DNA from: Pisaster brevispinus
Lineage: Eukaryota > Echinodermata > Asteroidea > Forcipulatida > Asteriidae
DNA: 64,000 bases
Direction of reading: 5' to 3'
NCBI GenBank assembly: GCA_023634235.1
Contig: JAMKCF010000032.1
Location: 558,001-622,000, forward strand
The notes under the pieces were generated by a model, which was not told the DNA's origin, did not search any database, and saw nothing but the letters and a program-made list of their open reading frames with translations. Both the position numbers and the translations under genes were made by a program. Below, one piece after another: positions 10,481-23,342 of the stretch. Each line of letters begins with the position of its first letter. Positions within the stretch are counted from its first letter, which is position 1.

Positions 10481-10970
10481 AAACATGAAGTTTCGAATGT
10501 AGATTGTTTTCGCTAGTTGAAATTTGTGAATTTTTAATAGGCTGTTAATGTGGGTGACAATCTTGCAGGGACGGTACGGATGTTCAACAGTAACGATGGT
10601 ACCCAACAGTTTTTGTTTTCAGTTCGTTGAGCCTGATTTTACCTTTTTGTTGTGTGAAAAGGGACAAAGGCAGGGCCATGAAAGCAGCCCTATGCCCGTA
10701 TTAGGGTTCCAAAACGTGTGTACTGAAACATGTAGTTTCGAATGTAGATTTTTTTCGCTAGTTGAAATTTGTGAATTTTTAATAGGCTGTTAATGTGGGT
10801 GACAATCTTGCAGGGACGGTACGGATGTTCAACAGTAACGATGGTACCCAACAGTTTTTGTTTTCAGTTCGTTGAGCCTGATTTTACCTTTTTGTTGTGT
10901 GAAAAGGGGCAAAGGCATGGCCATGAAAGCAGCCCTTTGCCCGTATTAGGGTTCCAAAACGTGTGTACTG
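10481..10970 (+). repeat. tandem duplication, 2 x 245 bp
   Basis: Copies at 10481-10725 and 10726-10970 are aligned at a constant 245-bp offset and differ at only about six positions, so the duplication is recent. Each copy carries an open frame starting MWVTILQGRYGC, with only two residue changes over 60 codons in the compared part; the 245-bp unit is not a multiple of three, so the frames do not fuse into one protein. No coding function is recognised. Confidence 0.93.
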
Positions 10971-12474
10971 AACGTGAATGTTTGGTGGATGTGGTGCATT
11001 AAAGTAACACTAGCCTATTTCTCCGTTTTATGATTTTCAGTTTATGCAAAAGACACGGTGGCTGGATGTGTTCTTGAAGTGCTTTCGTTGGAGGACAAAT
11101 TTCAAACAGTCAATGTTGGACACATTTCCAGTACCGGGTGAGAGTTAAAATTGTTTGGACTTTTACCGCTATACAAACTGTGAATATTGTGAACATGTAT
11201 TTTTACCTTGCCTTAGATGTACCGCATATAGCGATCGCCTTTTTAGATGCAACATCCCAAAGGTATCATTAACAATGTACCTTTCAGCGAGATGGAGAAC
11301 ACCCAACTCGTTATGAACGGAAAAAAACCTGTGAGGTTTCTTTGAAACTAGACATCTTTCAGACCTGTGCTATTGTTAGGATGTTTTCCATATCGCATAT
11401 GCATTAGACAGGAGGCTGAAAACACCCTCTGCTAAACTGGGGCATTTGATAATATCGTAAGTAGGCCTGTATTAATGCCTCTGTGTTGATGTACACGGAA
11501 CACGGAAAACAAGGGTCCCGGTGGACAGCAGTGTTGAATGCGTGACTACATATTTTAGTAAGCCGCGCTTAAGGTTATACTAAAATGTGTCAAAGCCATA
11601 GGAAGTTTTCAATGGTGTCAAGGATTAATTTGCTGGGCCTTCAGAATACACTACCTCCCGGAAAACCTGACACGTTCATTGTGAAGGGATTGTAGGAAAG
11701 CGCCATGGTCATGCCAGCCAAGGAAGCATATCTTCTTTTACACAAAACGAGACTTTGCAAAACGGTGACATTGTGTACATGCACAGGCATACATTTAAAG
11801 TCATACTAGGTCATGACACAAACCTAGTTTCTAAAACACTTCATAAAAAAAAATAATAATAATAATATATATACATATAGTTTCGTAAAAAGAGGCGTAA
11901 TGAATGCATTAATCGTTTCCTAACAGATAACCTGTTTATATATAGGTCATTGAATATGCTTTGAAACAAAACTATCATTACATCATATTTTTTCGCCAAT
12001 AAAATTAAATCACTGAAAAAAGGGGAAGAAAGAAAAGGAAACAAGAAAAAAGCGTTGGCCAAGACTGATTGTATTTTAAAACGAAGACCATTGTGTGGAT
12101 ATAAAGAGAGCAGAAACTGATTGAAAAGGTACAAATGAATTTTAAAAACCACACATTTTGTAATCATTTTATAATGCGTATTGTCATGCTCGTGCGACCG
12201 CACACGAGGTTGAATCAGAGAATCTAACCCAATTGTTTTTTTTGTATACTGCAGTTGTTGAGGCGTAAGACGAGCGCTATTTGTCAAGTAAAATCTGGTT
12301 CTTGAGTAAAAAGAAAGGGTGTGTCCTGCGTTACATTTTGAAATTGAAGAATTTATATTATTATTTGCCTGAAAAACTTAAGATCCGGAATGAAAGATTT
12401 ATTGTTCTGAAACTATTCAGGCGCAAGAAAACATAGAACGTCAATTGATTTATTGAAAGAACTATACTTGTCTG
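10971..12474. other. no gene recognised
   Basis: Includes a 148-codon minus-strand frame (11841-12287) rich in Tyr, Phe and Leu that ends in an AAT/TA run. Its composition follows from AT-rich DNA and I do not accept it as a gene. Nothing else is seen. Confidence 0.4.
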
Positions 12475-12700
12475 ATAAATATTTGGGTCAGAAATAACCC
12501 GTGTCCAGGTCCAAGGCATCCAGACCGATTTCTGGGACAAAGTGACCCGGAAAATGTGTCAAATGATCCATAAATTGGTCAAACTGACGCAAAATCCAAG
12601 CTAACCCGATATTTAAGTTCCCGGGTCAGCCTGACCCAGAATAGGGTAACACCCCTGGGACCCGGGATCCAGTTTGAGAAACTTGGGAGGAGTCTTTACA
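12475..12700. mobile_element. GGGTCA-family MITE, old copy 2
   Basis: The same half-site vocabulary as the copies at 6950 and 31043 (GGGTCAGAAATAACCC at the left, CCGGGTCAGCCTGACCC inside), with a perfect GGTCAnnnTGACC palindrome at 12624-12636. The terminal CACTCT motifs have decayed, so boundaries are approximate. Confidence 0.6.
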
Positions 12701-15610
12701 CTAACAATTTTAGATTCAGAGTGGGACATTTGCTGTAATGATAAAAACCCATAGAGTGGAATGTAGAGCAAAAGTCATATTAGTAAACTTGTAATGCAAG
12801 GAGATTTTATTCTCCTCAAACGAAGCGCTGAATCAATTATTTATTCAATCTGTTGTTCCTTACAGGGCCGCGCATAGGCTATCCCCAACCTTTATTAAGT
12901 TGCTCGGCCGATTCGCTCTGGAAATTTTTCGGTTTTTGTTATTAGATGTTTTTCTCTGAACGAATCTTGACAGATAATGCTGTTTGTAAACTAAAAACAT
13001 ACACACACTTTCGCGTTTGCCGCGGAAAATGCACAAAATACACATACCATGCCAAACTGATTGTACATAACCGACGGGCGTGAAGTAATGTCGTAGTTCA
13101 TTAGTTTTTAATTAACTAACACTTTTCATTTCCTATACAATGAAAGCTTATAACTTTCTCGAATCTCAGACTGTAGCTACTTAAAATTTAAATCTATATT
13201 TTGGGTCTAATTGGCCCCAAATTGGACCTAGCATCTATAATTGTTCGAACGATTGTTGCAGTCCACGTTAAAACGGTGGCAAGGACTGCGTCTAGGTTGG
13301 CATTATTGGTCTTTGATTATCATGTGTGTTTACGGAGGATCCAATGTGTGCCAGCAAAGTCTGTCAGATGCTGCCTGACCAAACATACGATGTGGACACT
13401 GATGTATCAAGTCAACCAGAGAATCCAGTCTTATATAAAATATGGTCTGTAGTGGAGCAATTGGGGGAAGTATTTTCGGGGAATTCATGGCCTTTGATGA
13501 TGCAAGTTTGGAATTTGGCACTCCGTTGGAGTATGAGAAAGCTAGGGCTATCGTAGGTTTTGTCTTTTTGAAAAACAAATAAATATAAAGGCACTTTTAT
13601 AGTCAATCGTTATACATGTAAATCAGCAAGGGGGATCGTCCAATTTAATTTCTTGAGTAGTAAATCCACAGGAAACTGACTTGAAATTCTTAAAAGCGAA
13701 ACTGAATACCTTTGATTAAGATTACTGCCTTGCATAGACCCCCTAAGTCATTAGAGATTCATGGGCAATCCAAGGGCAATCCAAACTGCCCCCACTCAAT
13801 AGTTCTGTTGGATTAAACACGTGGGCCCACATTATCTCATTCACAAGTTATTCTCTTTCCGGTTTAACTTTACGTTAACGCTGCATTTTTAAAAATATAA
13901 AATAGACAAACAAGCCATTGGTAAATATGACTGTAATTGTTCTTTCATTTTACTTAAATCTTTAAAATTGTAGTTGTTGAGGCTTGTGGTTTAGGCTCCT
14001 CCAGTGTAGGCCTCCTGTGTTTTCCTGTTATAAGACTGTTTGTCAAATTTGTTGTACGGAATCTGAAAAAAACGAATGTGTGAGCAGCGACCAGTATCTT
14101 AATGAAATGAAAGACATTTAGAAATAAGGAATGTTTTTTTCAAAATGTTATATCTTCGACGAATCCCCAAACCGACACAATACTGATACGGCCGCTTGTT
14201 GACTGTACGACAATATTGACCCTCACGAGAATGTACATTAGGGTAATTTTGTTGGGCCTTCCTTTGGCACATTGATGGTCGCCTGCTTCAAGGTAGATAT
14301 ATTCTTTGTATTGGTTTCAAATCCCCCTCTTTCACTTCACTACAAAAACAACTAAACCAGCAATCATGATTGTGATACAGTCAAGGAAACGGCAAATTGA
14401 CAATTCAACTACCTCCAGATCTGTAGAGATATGGGCTTTAGTTGAACCACATAGCCAAAATTGAATTTTTGTTTGAAGTACCGTCTTTTGATGAACGGCA
14501 CAAGATCTTTGTCTATATGCTCTTCCTACAGCCGTAGCCATGTAGCTGAAATGTGTTTGAATTCCGTCACAGCCAAGCACCGAGCCGGCCGATACTTGCA
14601 AGTGGGGAAAAACAAAATTCCCCGCATGTCTTTTTCCCAGGTGCTTTTGTTATCCCAGTTGGCTCGAGCATATAGCATGTTCAGCAGACTGGATTCCGTG
14701 GATACGACAAGCGCGAATGTGAATGTTAATGAGATTCGCATGGATTCGTCTCTGCCTGTAGGGCAGCTTTGCCGTTTGAACTGGTTTGCAAACTGACGAA
14801 AGCCTCGTGTTGACAACCCAATGTCATCCCTCGCCAACCAAAACAACGGAGAGGCCAAGGAGACCTTGGCTCTTTTTCAACACAAATCCATGAAATACAA
14901 TTCCTTATATCTCATTTCGTCGCCAAGCCTTGGATTCGAACGGCTCTACCTTCACCTCTGTAACGATTGCTGATTTTTCTTTTCAACAAATAATATAAAG
15001 GCCATGCCACAAAGGGCAATTTTTACAGGCAACTTTGGGTCAACTTACAGTGTACTACATTTGCATTGCATGCAAAAAGGACTACTTTGTAAGTACAATA
15101 TATATATATATATTTCTAACACTATCTCACTGTCCCAAGAAAATTGTGTTGAAATTAAAATGTGGTTGTTTGTTCTTCTTGGAGAAATGGTTGCCCTGTA
15201 AATTGGCCCGTGACATAGCCTTAACATAACACGGTTACCGAAATGGTTCAGCTCGTCCCCAATAAAGGTATCGTTTTGATTTAACATTCAGTTATAAATC
15301 GGTCAGGTAGCAACTCGATCCCCAGCACCACAACAATAAAACCATTGTAGTATTTCACCAATACACTACCTTCGTAATATAGACTTGGAACCTTGTATGG
15401 TGGGAAAACAGATGGAGAGCAAGTTTTGCAGTAACATACTTCATGACGGTAGTATTGTTTTAAGAAAGCGACTTTGGATACTCACCACGATTGGCCTTTA
15501 TGTGCAACATAACGAAGTAATGATTAAGAGAACCATGGTTCCCTAAATGAAACTCATGATAATTTTTGATGACCCAATCCGAATCAGACTGAGCCTATAA
15601 ACATGGGCCC
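12701..15610. other. no gene recognised
   Basis: About 2.9 kb with overlapping short frames on both strands near 13200-13600 and 14330-14860. None shows a recognisable domain. A TA microsatellite lies at about 15100-15113. Nothing else can be supported. Confidence 0.4.
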
Positions 15611-15611
15611 A

Positions 15612-15770
15612 GCCGAATAGGCTGTGCAAGTCTCGCGCATATTCGAATATTGGGACCAGTTAAAGCAGGCAAGTTTTGTTTCCTTTAATACTTGTTAAAG
15701 CAACGACATGGGACCAAATTGGTACCGAATAATGTTCGAAAACGCGCGAGACTTGCACGGTCTACGGTCA
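15612..15770. mobile_element. short inverted-repeat (hairpin) element
   Basis: The arms 15620-15657 and 15725-15765 are inverted copies sharing GTGCAAGTCTCGCGC and then a diverged TTCGAA-containing part. The loop is about 70 bp and contains GGGACCAGTTAAAGCA and, inverted or direct, related GGGACC words. The layout fits a small foldback or MITE. No target duplication could be assigned. Confidence 0.55.
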
Positions 15771-16258
15771 AGTGTAATGTAATTTCCCCTTTCCATTCTT
15801 GGTTAATTACATATCAAGCACACACTAAAGTGTAATAAAGAGTTTCTCAGTTCATCTAGAAAATTTAAACATCGCATGAAGATCATCCTAACGTAAACAT
15901 GCTTACATCGAGATCGTTAACAGCAAAAGGTTACAAGAAGACTCACTTTATAGTGGGTATACTATTTCAGAGAACGTACACTCTCACTGTAGAAAGGCAT
16001 TCTACAATTATCTTATTCCTCTCCTTTGATAATCGAATCTTCCTTAACCCCATTCCTACCAACCTCTCTCGGATTTTCTTAACTGAGTACCGTACCACTT
16101 AACCAGATTCCATTTGTGCGACCTGCTTGTCTTTAAAAGGTTTTTACAGTTTTAAATATGTTTCCTCTACTTCTAATGCTTGTAAATGGCAGAATAAAGA
16201 ATGTAAGAAATTCAGGTTATTCATTATTCAAGTTGACATCGAACCATTTTTATCATTC

Positions 16259-16350
16259 GCCAATTCAAAATGTCCCATTCAACCCCCCCCCCCCAAAAAA
16301 AAAAAAACCAAAAAACCTTGCCCCACCAACAAAAAACAAAACAAAACCCA
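16259..16350. repeat. C/A low-complexity tract
   Basis: A run of about 12 C followed by about 13 A, then CAAAACAAAA-type sequence. Simple low complexity just upstream of the SINE pair; overlapping short frames here are artefacts. Confidence 0.7.
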
Positions 16351-16391
16351 CTTTGATTTATTCTCGTCTTTATTAGGGGCCTAACACTTTG

Positions 16392-16512
16392 TGGTGTGTC
16401 GTGGCCGAACGGTTAAAAACACTGGACTCAAGCTCTTGTTATTCTGATCAGCATAGTGTGGGTTCGAGTCCCGGTCGTGGCACTTGTGTCCTTGAGCAAG
16501 ACATTTAACTAT
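16392..16512 (+). mobile_element. tRNA-derived SINE, 3'-truncated copy
   Basis: The head is tRNA-like with an A box TGGCCGAACGG at 16402-16412 and a B box GGTTCGAGTCC at 16461-16471, both fitting an internal RNA polymerase III promoter. The body starts with CCTTGAGCAAGACATTTAAC and then stops matching the fuller copies at 16592 and 34541. It is a SINE rather than a functional tRNA gene: the arms do not pair into a complete cloverleaf. Confidence 0.85.
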
Positions 16513-16591
16513 ATATTTGCTTTGTCAATATTATTTCATTTGTTTCTTATTGTTCTTATCTATCCAATTTGGGCGTCTGATCTTTGAATAA

Positions 16592-16870
16592 TGGTAGTGT
16601 GTCGAGTCCAAGCGGTTAAGAACACTGGATTCAAGCTCTACTCATCAGCGTATTGTGGGTTCGAGTCCCTGTTGTGCCACTAGTGCCCTTGAGCAAGATG
16701 CTTTACCATGATTGCGTTGTCCTTCAGATAGGACATCAAGCCGTAGGTTCCGTGTACTGGGAATGGTAGTGCACAGTAAAGAACCCAGAACACTTATCGT
16801 AGAAGCGTAGGGGTTAGCCCCGGTGTTTCTGATTCACATAGCAAGCGCCCTTGTTTACAGGTTTCTTCAG
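16592..16870 (+). mobile_element. tRNA-derived SINE, longer copy
   Basis: Same family as the copy 200 bp upstream, same strand. The B box GGTTCGAGTCC is at 16658-16668; the A box is degraded (GTCCAAGCGG). The body continues through CCCTTGAGCAAGATGCTTTA, GTAAAGAACCCAGAACACTT and GGGTTAGCCCCGGTG. The 3' end is not clear and may reach about 16900. Confidence 0.85.
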
Positions 16871-17364
16871 GCTTGCGAGCTAAAGTGATTGAGTTCACTG
16901 ATAAGGCATCCTTGGTTTCACTACCAGCCAAATCGTTTAACAAGACGAATTATAACAAATTAAAAGACATGAAGTATTTACGATTGTTTTGGTGAATCAG
17001 GACAAGCAAACATCTTTTGATGTATCTTTCACGCCCAAGATATTTAAGTGACAACCCTTTTCATTATGTAGGCCAGAGAGCCTTCAGTCAAAACAAACGA
17101 TGAAGCCGAAGAACTTGTTCCGAATACTTGTTTTGAGAAGCAACACATGCAAACAACCAACCCAAGACGTTCCCTGCACACGATACGTGTGCTGTTACAA
17201 CGGTCATTAACCAAAGCTCCCTTGACACCCTCCTGTACTGTTATCTGGCCCATTATGTAGCCCCATAACTGTACAGTGCACGGACAACTATGTTTGAAGC
17301 TTTGCATAGTGTGGGGAAACAAATACGAATGAACTATAACTAGTGAACTTGCGGATACAACCAT

Positions 17365-17453
17365 TTGTAAATCTCTTATTGGAGAAATGCTGGCTCTTAA
17401 AAGAGCCAGAATGGCCTCGACGTTTCGAACAGTGTACTCTGATCGTCTTCAGT
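17365..17453 (-). repeat. retroelement-tail-like structured repeat, copy A
   Basis: Read on the minus strand it carries CTGAAGA, a 7-bp stem (17439-17445 with 17426-17432), then AAACGTCGAGGCC and a second perfect hairpin GGCTCTT/AAGAGCC (17392-17398 with 17401-17407). It matches copy B at 23343-23432 in inverted orientation. Compensatory stem changes between the copies suggest a selected RNA fold. Comparable CTGAAGA...GAAACGTCG hairpins occur near the ends of many animal LINE and Penelope-like elements, so it is probably a 3' fragment of one. Confidence 0.6.
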
Positions 17454-20053
17454 AAATGGGTACCGGTGCGTGCTGGTTGCTGCCATGCAGGTGACGCCGA
17501 TTCTAAACCACAACAGTTTCTTTGCAAAGAAGTTACCAAGTGTATTCACAATATTTGGATCGAAAGAAACACATCTTAAGTGTATGGCATTTTGGATAAC
17601 ATCCACGTGTCCATACGACTCCATTGTGTTTGCAATAACCCCCAAAGTGTGAAAACGTTGGTCCATCTAATTTTCTTTAAACCGTACCTCCCATTTGATA
17701 TCAATTGCTTTGGATTTCAGTGGCATCTCGTTTCTAAAATCACTGTAATTACGCACGTGATTGACTTTTTCATTCCTTTTTACGCGAAACGTAATATTGA
17801 ATTTAATGGAGAAAGGTTTGTGTTTCCACGTGCCTTATAGACCAGTCACTGCAACCACATACGGAAGATCTCACGTGAACTGGCTCTCATTCCGGTAATC
17901 TTACCCAGACCTGCACACAATAGCTTGAGTTTATCACAAACCACTAATACAACACTCTTATGAGGTAAAAACAAAATTGATTAAAACTGCTTTCCCATTT
18001 CCACCCGTTTTACTTGCATTTGGCAAGTTATCTTAATCAGACACGTACCGAATGACACAATCTCATCAGTTCATTTAAGAGGAAGCATTTAAACAAGACC
18101 CACTCGCCCCGGAGGTATGGAGAAAATCAATTGAGAAGGAAGCGATATTGTGACAAGCCCTGTTCGCCTAGAAGACGTATCAATCTAGAATCCATGTAGG
18201 AGAATCGACAAGGTCGATACGACAATGCTCTTAGTCTGTCTCCATCGTTCATTTTTCGTAAAACAATTCTACTGTTACGGAAATTCATTTCTATTTTGAA
18301 AAAAAAAAAAAATAGAGAATTGCTTAAACAGACCGACGACTCTTTCATCTTGAGCTTGACTCTTGAAGTATAGCCACCTTTAATGTCGGGAGATGAGACA
18401 ACCACCACTTGACAAACCAAAGGAAGTAAACTTTTAGTCCTGCTCGAACATGAAATAGCCGTCCGCCGTTACGATAGTTTTGTTAAACTTTTAAGAAGGG
18501 CCACGAAAGGAAACCGTCTATAAAACACAAACACTTGTGTTTAAGTATCAGTCTGGCAAATGCAGCAATCTCTCGCCCCCCCCCCCCCCATTTGTCTTTG
18601 AAGTACAGGAAGGACAAATCTAAAATTCTGTCAAGAAAATGTGGTCAGGTGATCGTGTTACGGTAATATTAACTGTTCGGTGATTCTGAAGCTTCATCGC
18701 CTACAAAGTGCCGGGCATAGTACGGGTCACACGGCATCTTCTTTTTCCTGTGCGACTGGACTGGGATTTGAGCAAATGAGAAATACGAAACCCCTTTCAT
18801 TTCCTATGCGATGGACCCTGAACTGTTTTGATTGAAGCAGTAATCCAATGACTCCGGTTGTTTTTTGGTAAAGTTAGACTCTGCCTCGGTACACGTAGCA
18901 GCATATATACAGACCGTTTTCGTCTCTACGATTCTTTCATCATCAACAAGTTGAATCGCTTGTCTCAGTTGAACAAACCGTCGTTCGTTGTGCCCACACT
19001 CTTTTGAGAAGACTGTGAAACTTGAAATGAAGACCCGACCGTCTGGCTGGATGCAATTGTTTTAATAATAGTGCGCGTGCAAGCAAAGTGAACAGCCTGG
19101 ATTTAGGTCAAGATTCAGACAAGGTGGTGCTTTATTGCTTGACGGTACGAAGGGCAACAAAAGTATTCAAATGGCTGTAAGGAGTTTAGGAACTGTTGGC
19201 CGCTGTGTATTGATTGCCCACCGTACGGTTCACTTTGCAAGGTTTGTGACAAAAGCAAGGTTTGTGACTTTGCAAGGTTTGTGACAAAAGGCTCCCCAAA
19301 CAACGCGAGGAGAGCAGACGGCGCGCTGCAATGCTCGGAGGTACACGGGTCACCCCGTACAGACAATCGCTGCAGTAGCATTACTTATTAACATACTCCA
19401 GGGGTGGACAAGATCTTTTATTTCTTGACACGATACCAATCCACCACTGACTGCCTTTTAAGATATCAATAGATAAATGTGGACATCCTTAAAAGAATTT
19501 CCCTGTAAAGCGTTAGGCTGGCTTAAGTTGCTGTCAGATTGCTCTTAGGTGGAAATACATCCTATAGTCATGATACCGAGTTCAACACCCAGGGTGTAGC
19601 TTAAGTAAGGACTGTTCTACTTGTGCGGAATCTAGTGTCATAAGACACTACGCCAATGGAACTTAAGAACACAATATATTGCTGAGTGTACCACGACACA
19701 CGGGTCGGTTAACAGTATCATCGCGATCCGGTGTCGTCCTTATGGGTTATTTCTTGACAGTTGAAACATAGTTACCACCCTGACGTCGAAATCGACTTTG
19801 TATTTCAAAGGGAACTAAATATAGCCGATTTTGTTGCTAGCACGGGGCATCGCTGGATCCTTCCCAAATATTTATTCCATGATCTTAATTACACAAGCAT
19901 AACACATGTAGAACTTTGTACCTAGGAAGTGAGATAGCAATGTGAAAAGGAAAATAGGAAATAACTGCTTCTGAAAAATGCATTCTTATTTTTATCTTAC
20001 TATTTAATAACAGCGAATGAAAACTCCACACGAGGAATCAAGTTCGAAGCTAA
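17454..20053. other. no gene recognised
   Basis: 2.6 kb with scattered short frames (for example 17580-17840 and 19115-19381) of no recognised family. There are poly-A and poly-C runs near 18300 and 18580. A short local duplication of GCAAGGTTTGTGAC, three times, lies at about 19238-19287. Confidence 0.4.
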
Positions 20054-20054
20054 G

Positions 20055-20912
20055 ACAATCATTTTATTTCTCAGAGTTAGCTGAACTACACATGGTGATT
20101 TTTGTTGAGAATTTTTGAGAATAGAGATCTACCAAGAAGCCAAGAATAAGGAAATCAGAAAACGGTATTCTGAAGTATCAAATAGTTGATGGTGTCAAAG
20201 GGCAAGCAGATTCTTACAATTAGTTCCACAGCGCCTGAGTGGATTTCTCAGAGTGAGCTGAGCTATACATATGGTGATTTTTGTCCGAGAATAGAGATCT
20301 ACCAAGTAGCCTACTCGAACAAGGATAACAGAAAACGATGTTCTGAAGTATCAAAATAGCTGATGAAATCAAAGGGCAAGACAATTCATAATGTTAGTTT
20401 CTCGTCGCCTGCTGAGTGGACTTTTCAGAGTGGGCTGAACTTATACACAAGTGATCTTTGTGAGAGAGTATACCATGACATGTAGCCAACCCGAATAAGG
20501 ATATCAGAAAACGATATTCTGAAGTATCAAATAGTTGATGGTGTCAAAGGGCAAGCAGATTCTTACAATTAGTTCCACAGCGCCTGAGTGGATTTCTCAG
20601 AGTGAGCTGAGCTATACATATGGTGATTTTTGTCCGAGAATAGAGATCTACCAAGTAGCCTACTCGAACAAGGATAACAGAAAACGATGTTCTGAAGTAT
20701 CAAAATAGCTGATGAAATCAAAGGGCAAGACAATTCATAATGTTAGTTTCTCGTCGCCTGCTGAGTGGACTTTTCAGAGTGGGCTGAACTTATACACAAG
20801 TGATCTTTGTGAGAGAGTATACCATGACATGTAGCCAACCCGAATAAGGATATCAGAAAACGATATTCTGAAGTATCAAATAGCTGATGATATCAAAGGG
20901 CAAGAAGATTCA
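20055..20912 (+). repeat. satellite with 349-bp higher-order unit
   Basis: Two diverged monomers, A (about 173 bp, from 20166) and B (about 176 bp, from 20339), form a 349-bp dimer that is repeated from 20515 and 20688. A partial monomer precedes (20055-20165) and a partial A follows (20864-20912). Monomers start near TTCTGAAGTATCAAA and contain GAGATCTACCAAG and TCAAAGGGCAAG. The two dimers read as identical by eye, whereas A and B differ substantially. No coding content. Confidence 0.92.
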
Positions 20913-23342
20913 GGTTGTTTATCCACACCACCGTCTGACTTGATGACTGGGGGATCTCGAGTTACGGGTCGCCTTTCTCCATCAGCACCCTCTCATCCAA
21001 CTGACTTTTGTTCACGCCTGTCGTGTGATTTGCACTAATAAAAAACCCCGAGATGAGTTGAAGCTCAAGAGCACGACCAAGGGATAAGCCTTAACTGGCC
21101 TAACCATGGAGGTTGGGTATGATGAGGAGGTGACTGTGATACACTAGAGACTGAAGTGGTCAGCCCATCCTATCTCCTGTGGGAAACAGGTCTCCATACA
21201 GATTTGGCTGACCTCAGCTGATTGTCACTCCTAGCTATTGGGATTCTTGTTTCAAGCCCTCCTTGCCCACCAGTGGCATCCTCCCAGAAGCCTTCCCAAA
21301 TGTTAATGTGATTACTGATGTAATTCTAATAATAGTATAGTATTCCCGGCCAAATAAAAGCCAGAGTGAGGGTTGATACTTTACGGTAGTCTTGTGGGTC
21401 TTGCGGGAAGTCGAACGCTTCAGGCATGCCATGCGATGGATATCGCTGTCAGTATCGTCTGCAGTGAGCAGACTATGGGCTGATAATGACATCATAGACT
21501 GTCCTCACGACCTGGCCTTCTTGGTTTCCAATTGACAATTCAGAGAGTCTGAGTTTGGATACCCCAATTCAACACATCGGCTATTATTCTATCACTGAAA
21601 TGTCAATAATGCCCGTGTCTTAAAATAGACACTATTCAATGTGGTGCATGCATGTCATCACCTGAATGAAAAGTACATTGCAAAGATGGTCATAGGGGTG
21701 TAAGTCTTCGGGATGACATTCTCCAACAACATTTAAGTATTTTTCCCCCGCGGTTTTGCTGTAATGGACCAAAGGAATCGTTCATATCACAAAAAATATC
21801 ACTAGCATAATAGTTGGCTGCTCGATCAAACCGAACCTCTAATCATGAAGCAACTTATAGAACTACGAATTAGCCAGGAAATATGGTTGAATACCGAGAC
21901 TACGTTCGCAGTTTGTGAAAACTAGTCACACAGCCGAGAGGGTTCAAATCAAATACGACTACACGAGTGGATAAACAGAGGTAACCCTATTTCGTGTTGA
22001 TTTTGTCCCACATCTGAAACATTTGCATGCATACAGCATCCAAAAAGAAGGCCGTCGTATGTTTGTAGCATTGTTAAAAAGGAATATTGAGTAGATAAAC
22101 GGCAAACAAACCTCAAACCCATCCAAACACCCAACATGTTGAACTGTAAGTAACTGTAGGTTATTTATTCAGTTATAGTTATGATTTTTTTAATTTTTGA
22201 AAAGACACGGTGTCTGAAAGCAATACAATAATAGTGTACATATTTGGAGGTGTGTTTATCAATGGGATATTTATAAAATTGCGTGTATTGGATAGCTGAT
22301 TAATCATGCATCATTTACGAGGGCCGTATTGAAATATATTAGTCCCAATTTCCCCCAATGGCATCCAGCCTCCTCTGCCCGTTCATTAATAGTATTAGTG
22401 CCGTCACTCGATCACCCGTCACCGTCAACAAGGGCATGTTTGAAGCAACTGTGTCTTGAGGATGAATTACTGCGGCTTCCGCCGGCCACTCAGAAGACTT
22501 CTGCTCTGTGGAGTGGTTTCCCTCGAGATACTCTCAAGACGCTCATAACGGAAGGTGTACATAGTTGAAAGCAGCGAAAATCATGCAGTTGTTATGGTGC
22601 TTAACATTTAAGCTGGCCCTCTGGTGGTTTCATCCGGTGAGTCCTCGTCAAAAAACGAAAATCTTGCAACGACGGCTGAAATAAGTGAAAGTAGTCTCCT
22701 TCGATGACAGGAGTAGCACGTATTGTTAAGTCCACTGTGGATGAGGTAGCCTGAAACAACCCCTTTACTGTCATTTAATTATCGCAGTTTCAGGGACTCT
22801 CACGGCGATAGTTTGCCGTATTAAGCTTTCCTTACACATGACATTTTTTAAAGGTCAACAAATATTTCTAAAATCATAAATGTTGACAGGTGAATCTTTA
22901 TTTTTCACCTTTCTTTTCAGAAATGTTGCCAACACACGAAAAAGAAGAGCACAATTTTTTACTATTTTGGCTTACAGATCCAGTAAAACATGCACGGCAA
23001 AACAAGCACAACACCCACCGAGGATTGGCAGCTTCAAATGAATAACATGCAGTAAAAGTAGATGCTCTATTTAATCTGTCTTCTGGTCTACAGACAGTGC
23101 ACTTCCTAAACTTAATCTAATTCCCTAGATAAAACGGGGAGCACAGCCCACTCCGTTTAAGTACGAGAATTGGTGCATTGAAGCACATACACCCACCAAC
23201 AAGTCAAGTGGATAAACCTCCCAACCGCGGAAAACTGTTCACATGATCTGCTTCTGAGCATACGCTGTATTTTTTTGTCTTAGATCCGACATTATCTCCA
23301 GCCCTACTTAAACCTCGACATCACCAGCAGTCCAGCATTGTC
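20913..23342. other. no gene recognised
   Basis: 2.4 kb. Open frames at 21235-21495 (minus) and 22329-22568 (plus) have no recognised domain. Copy B of the structured repeat begins at the right edge, and part of a retroelement body could lie upstream of it, but I see no reverse-transcriptase motif. Confidence 0.4.

Noticed and set aside
10548..11002. Paired 81- and 69-codon frames with the same start
   Set aside because: Similarity is explained by the 245-bp tandem duplication; no protein family recognised and the two frames are not fused.
11841..12287. 148-codon minus-strand frame
   Set aside because: Composition (Tyr, Phe, Leu, poly-Tyr end) is what AT-rich DNA and an AAT run give by chance; no domain or homolog recognised.
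16398..16490. Possible tRNA gene (clear A and B boxes)
   Set aside because: The sequence cannot form a full cloverleaf and continues into a SINE body shared with two other loci; it is a SINE head.
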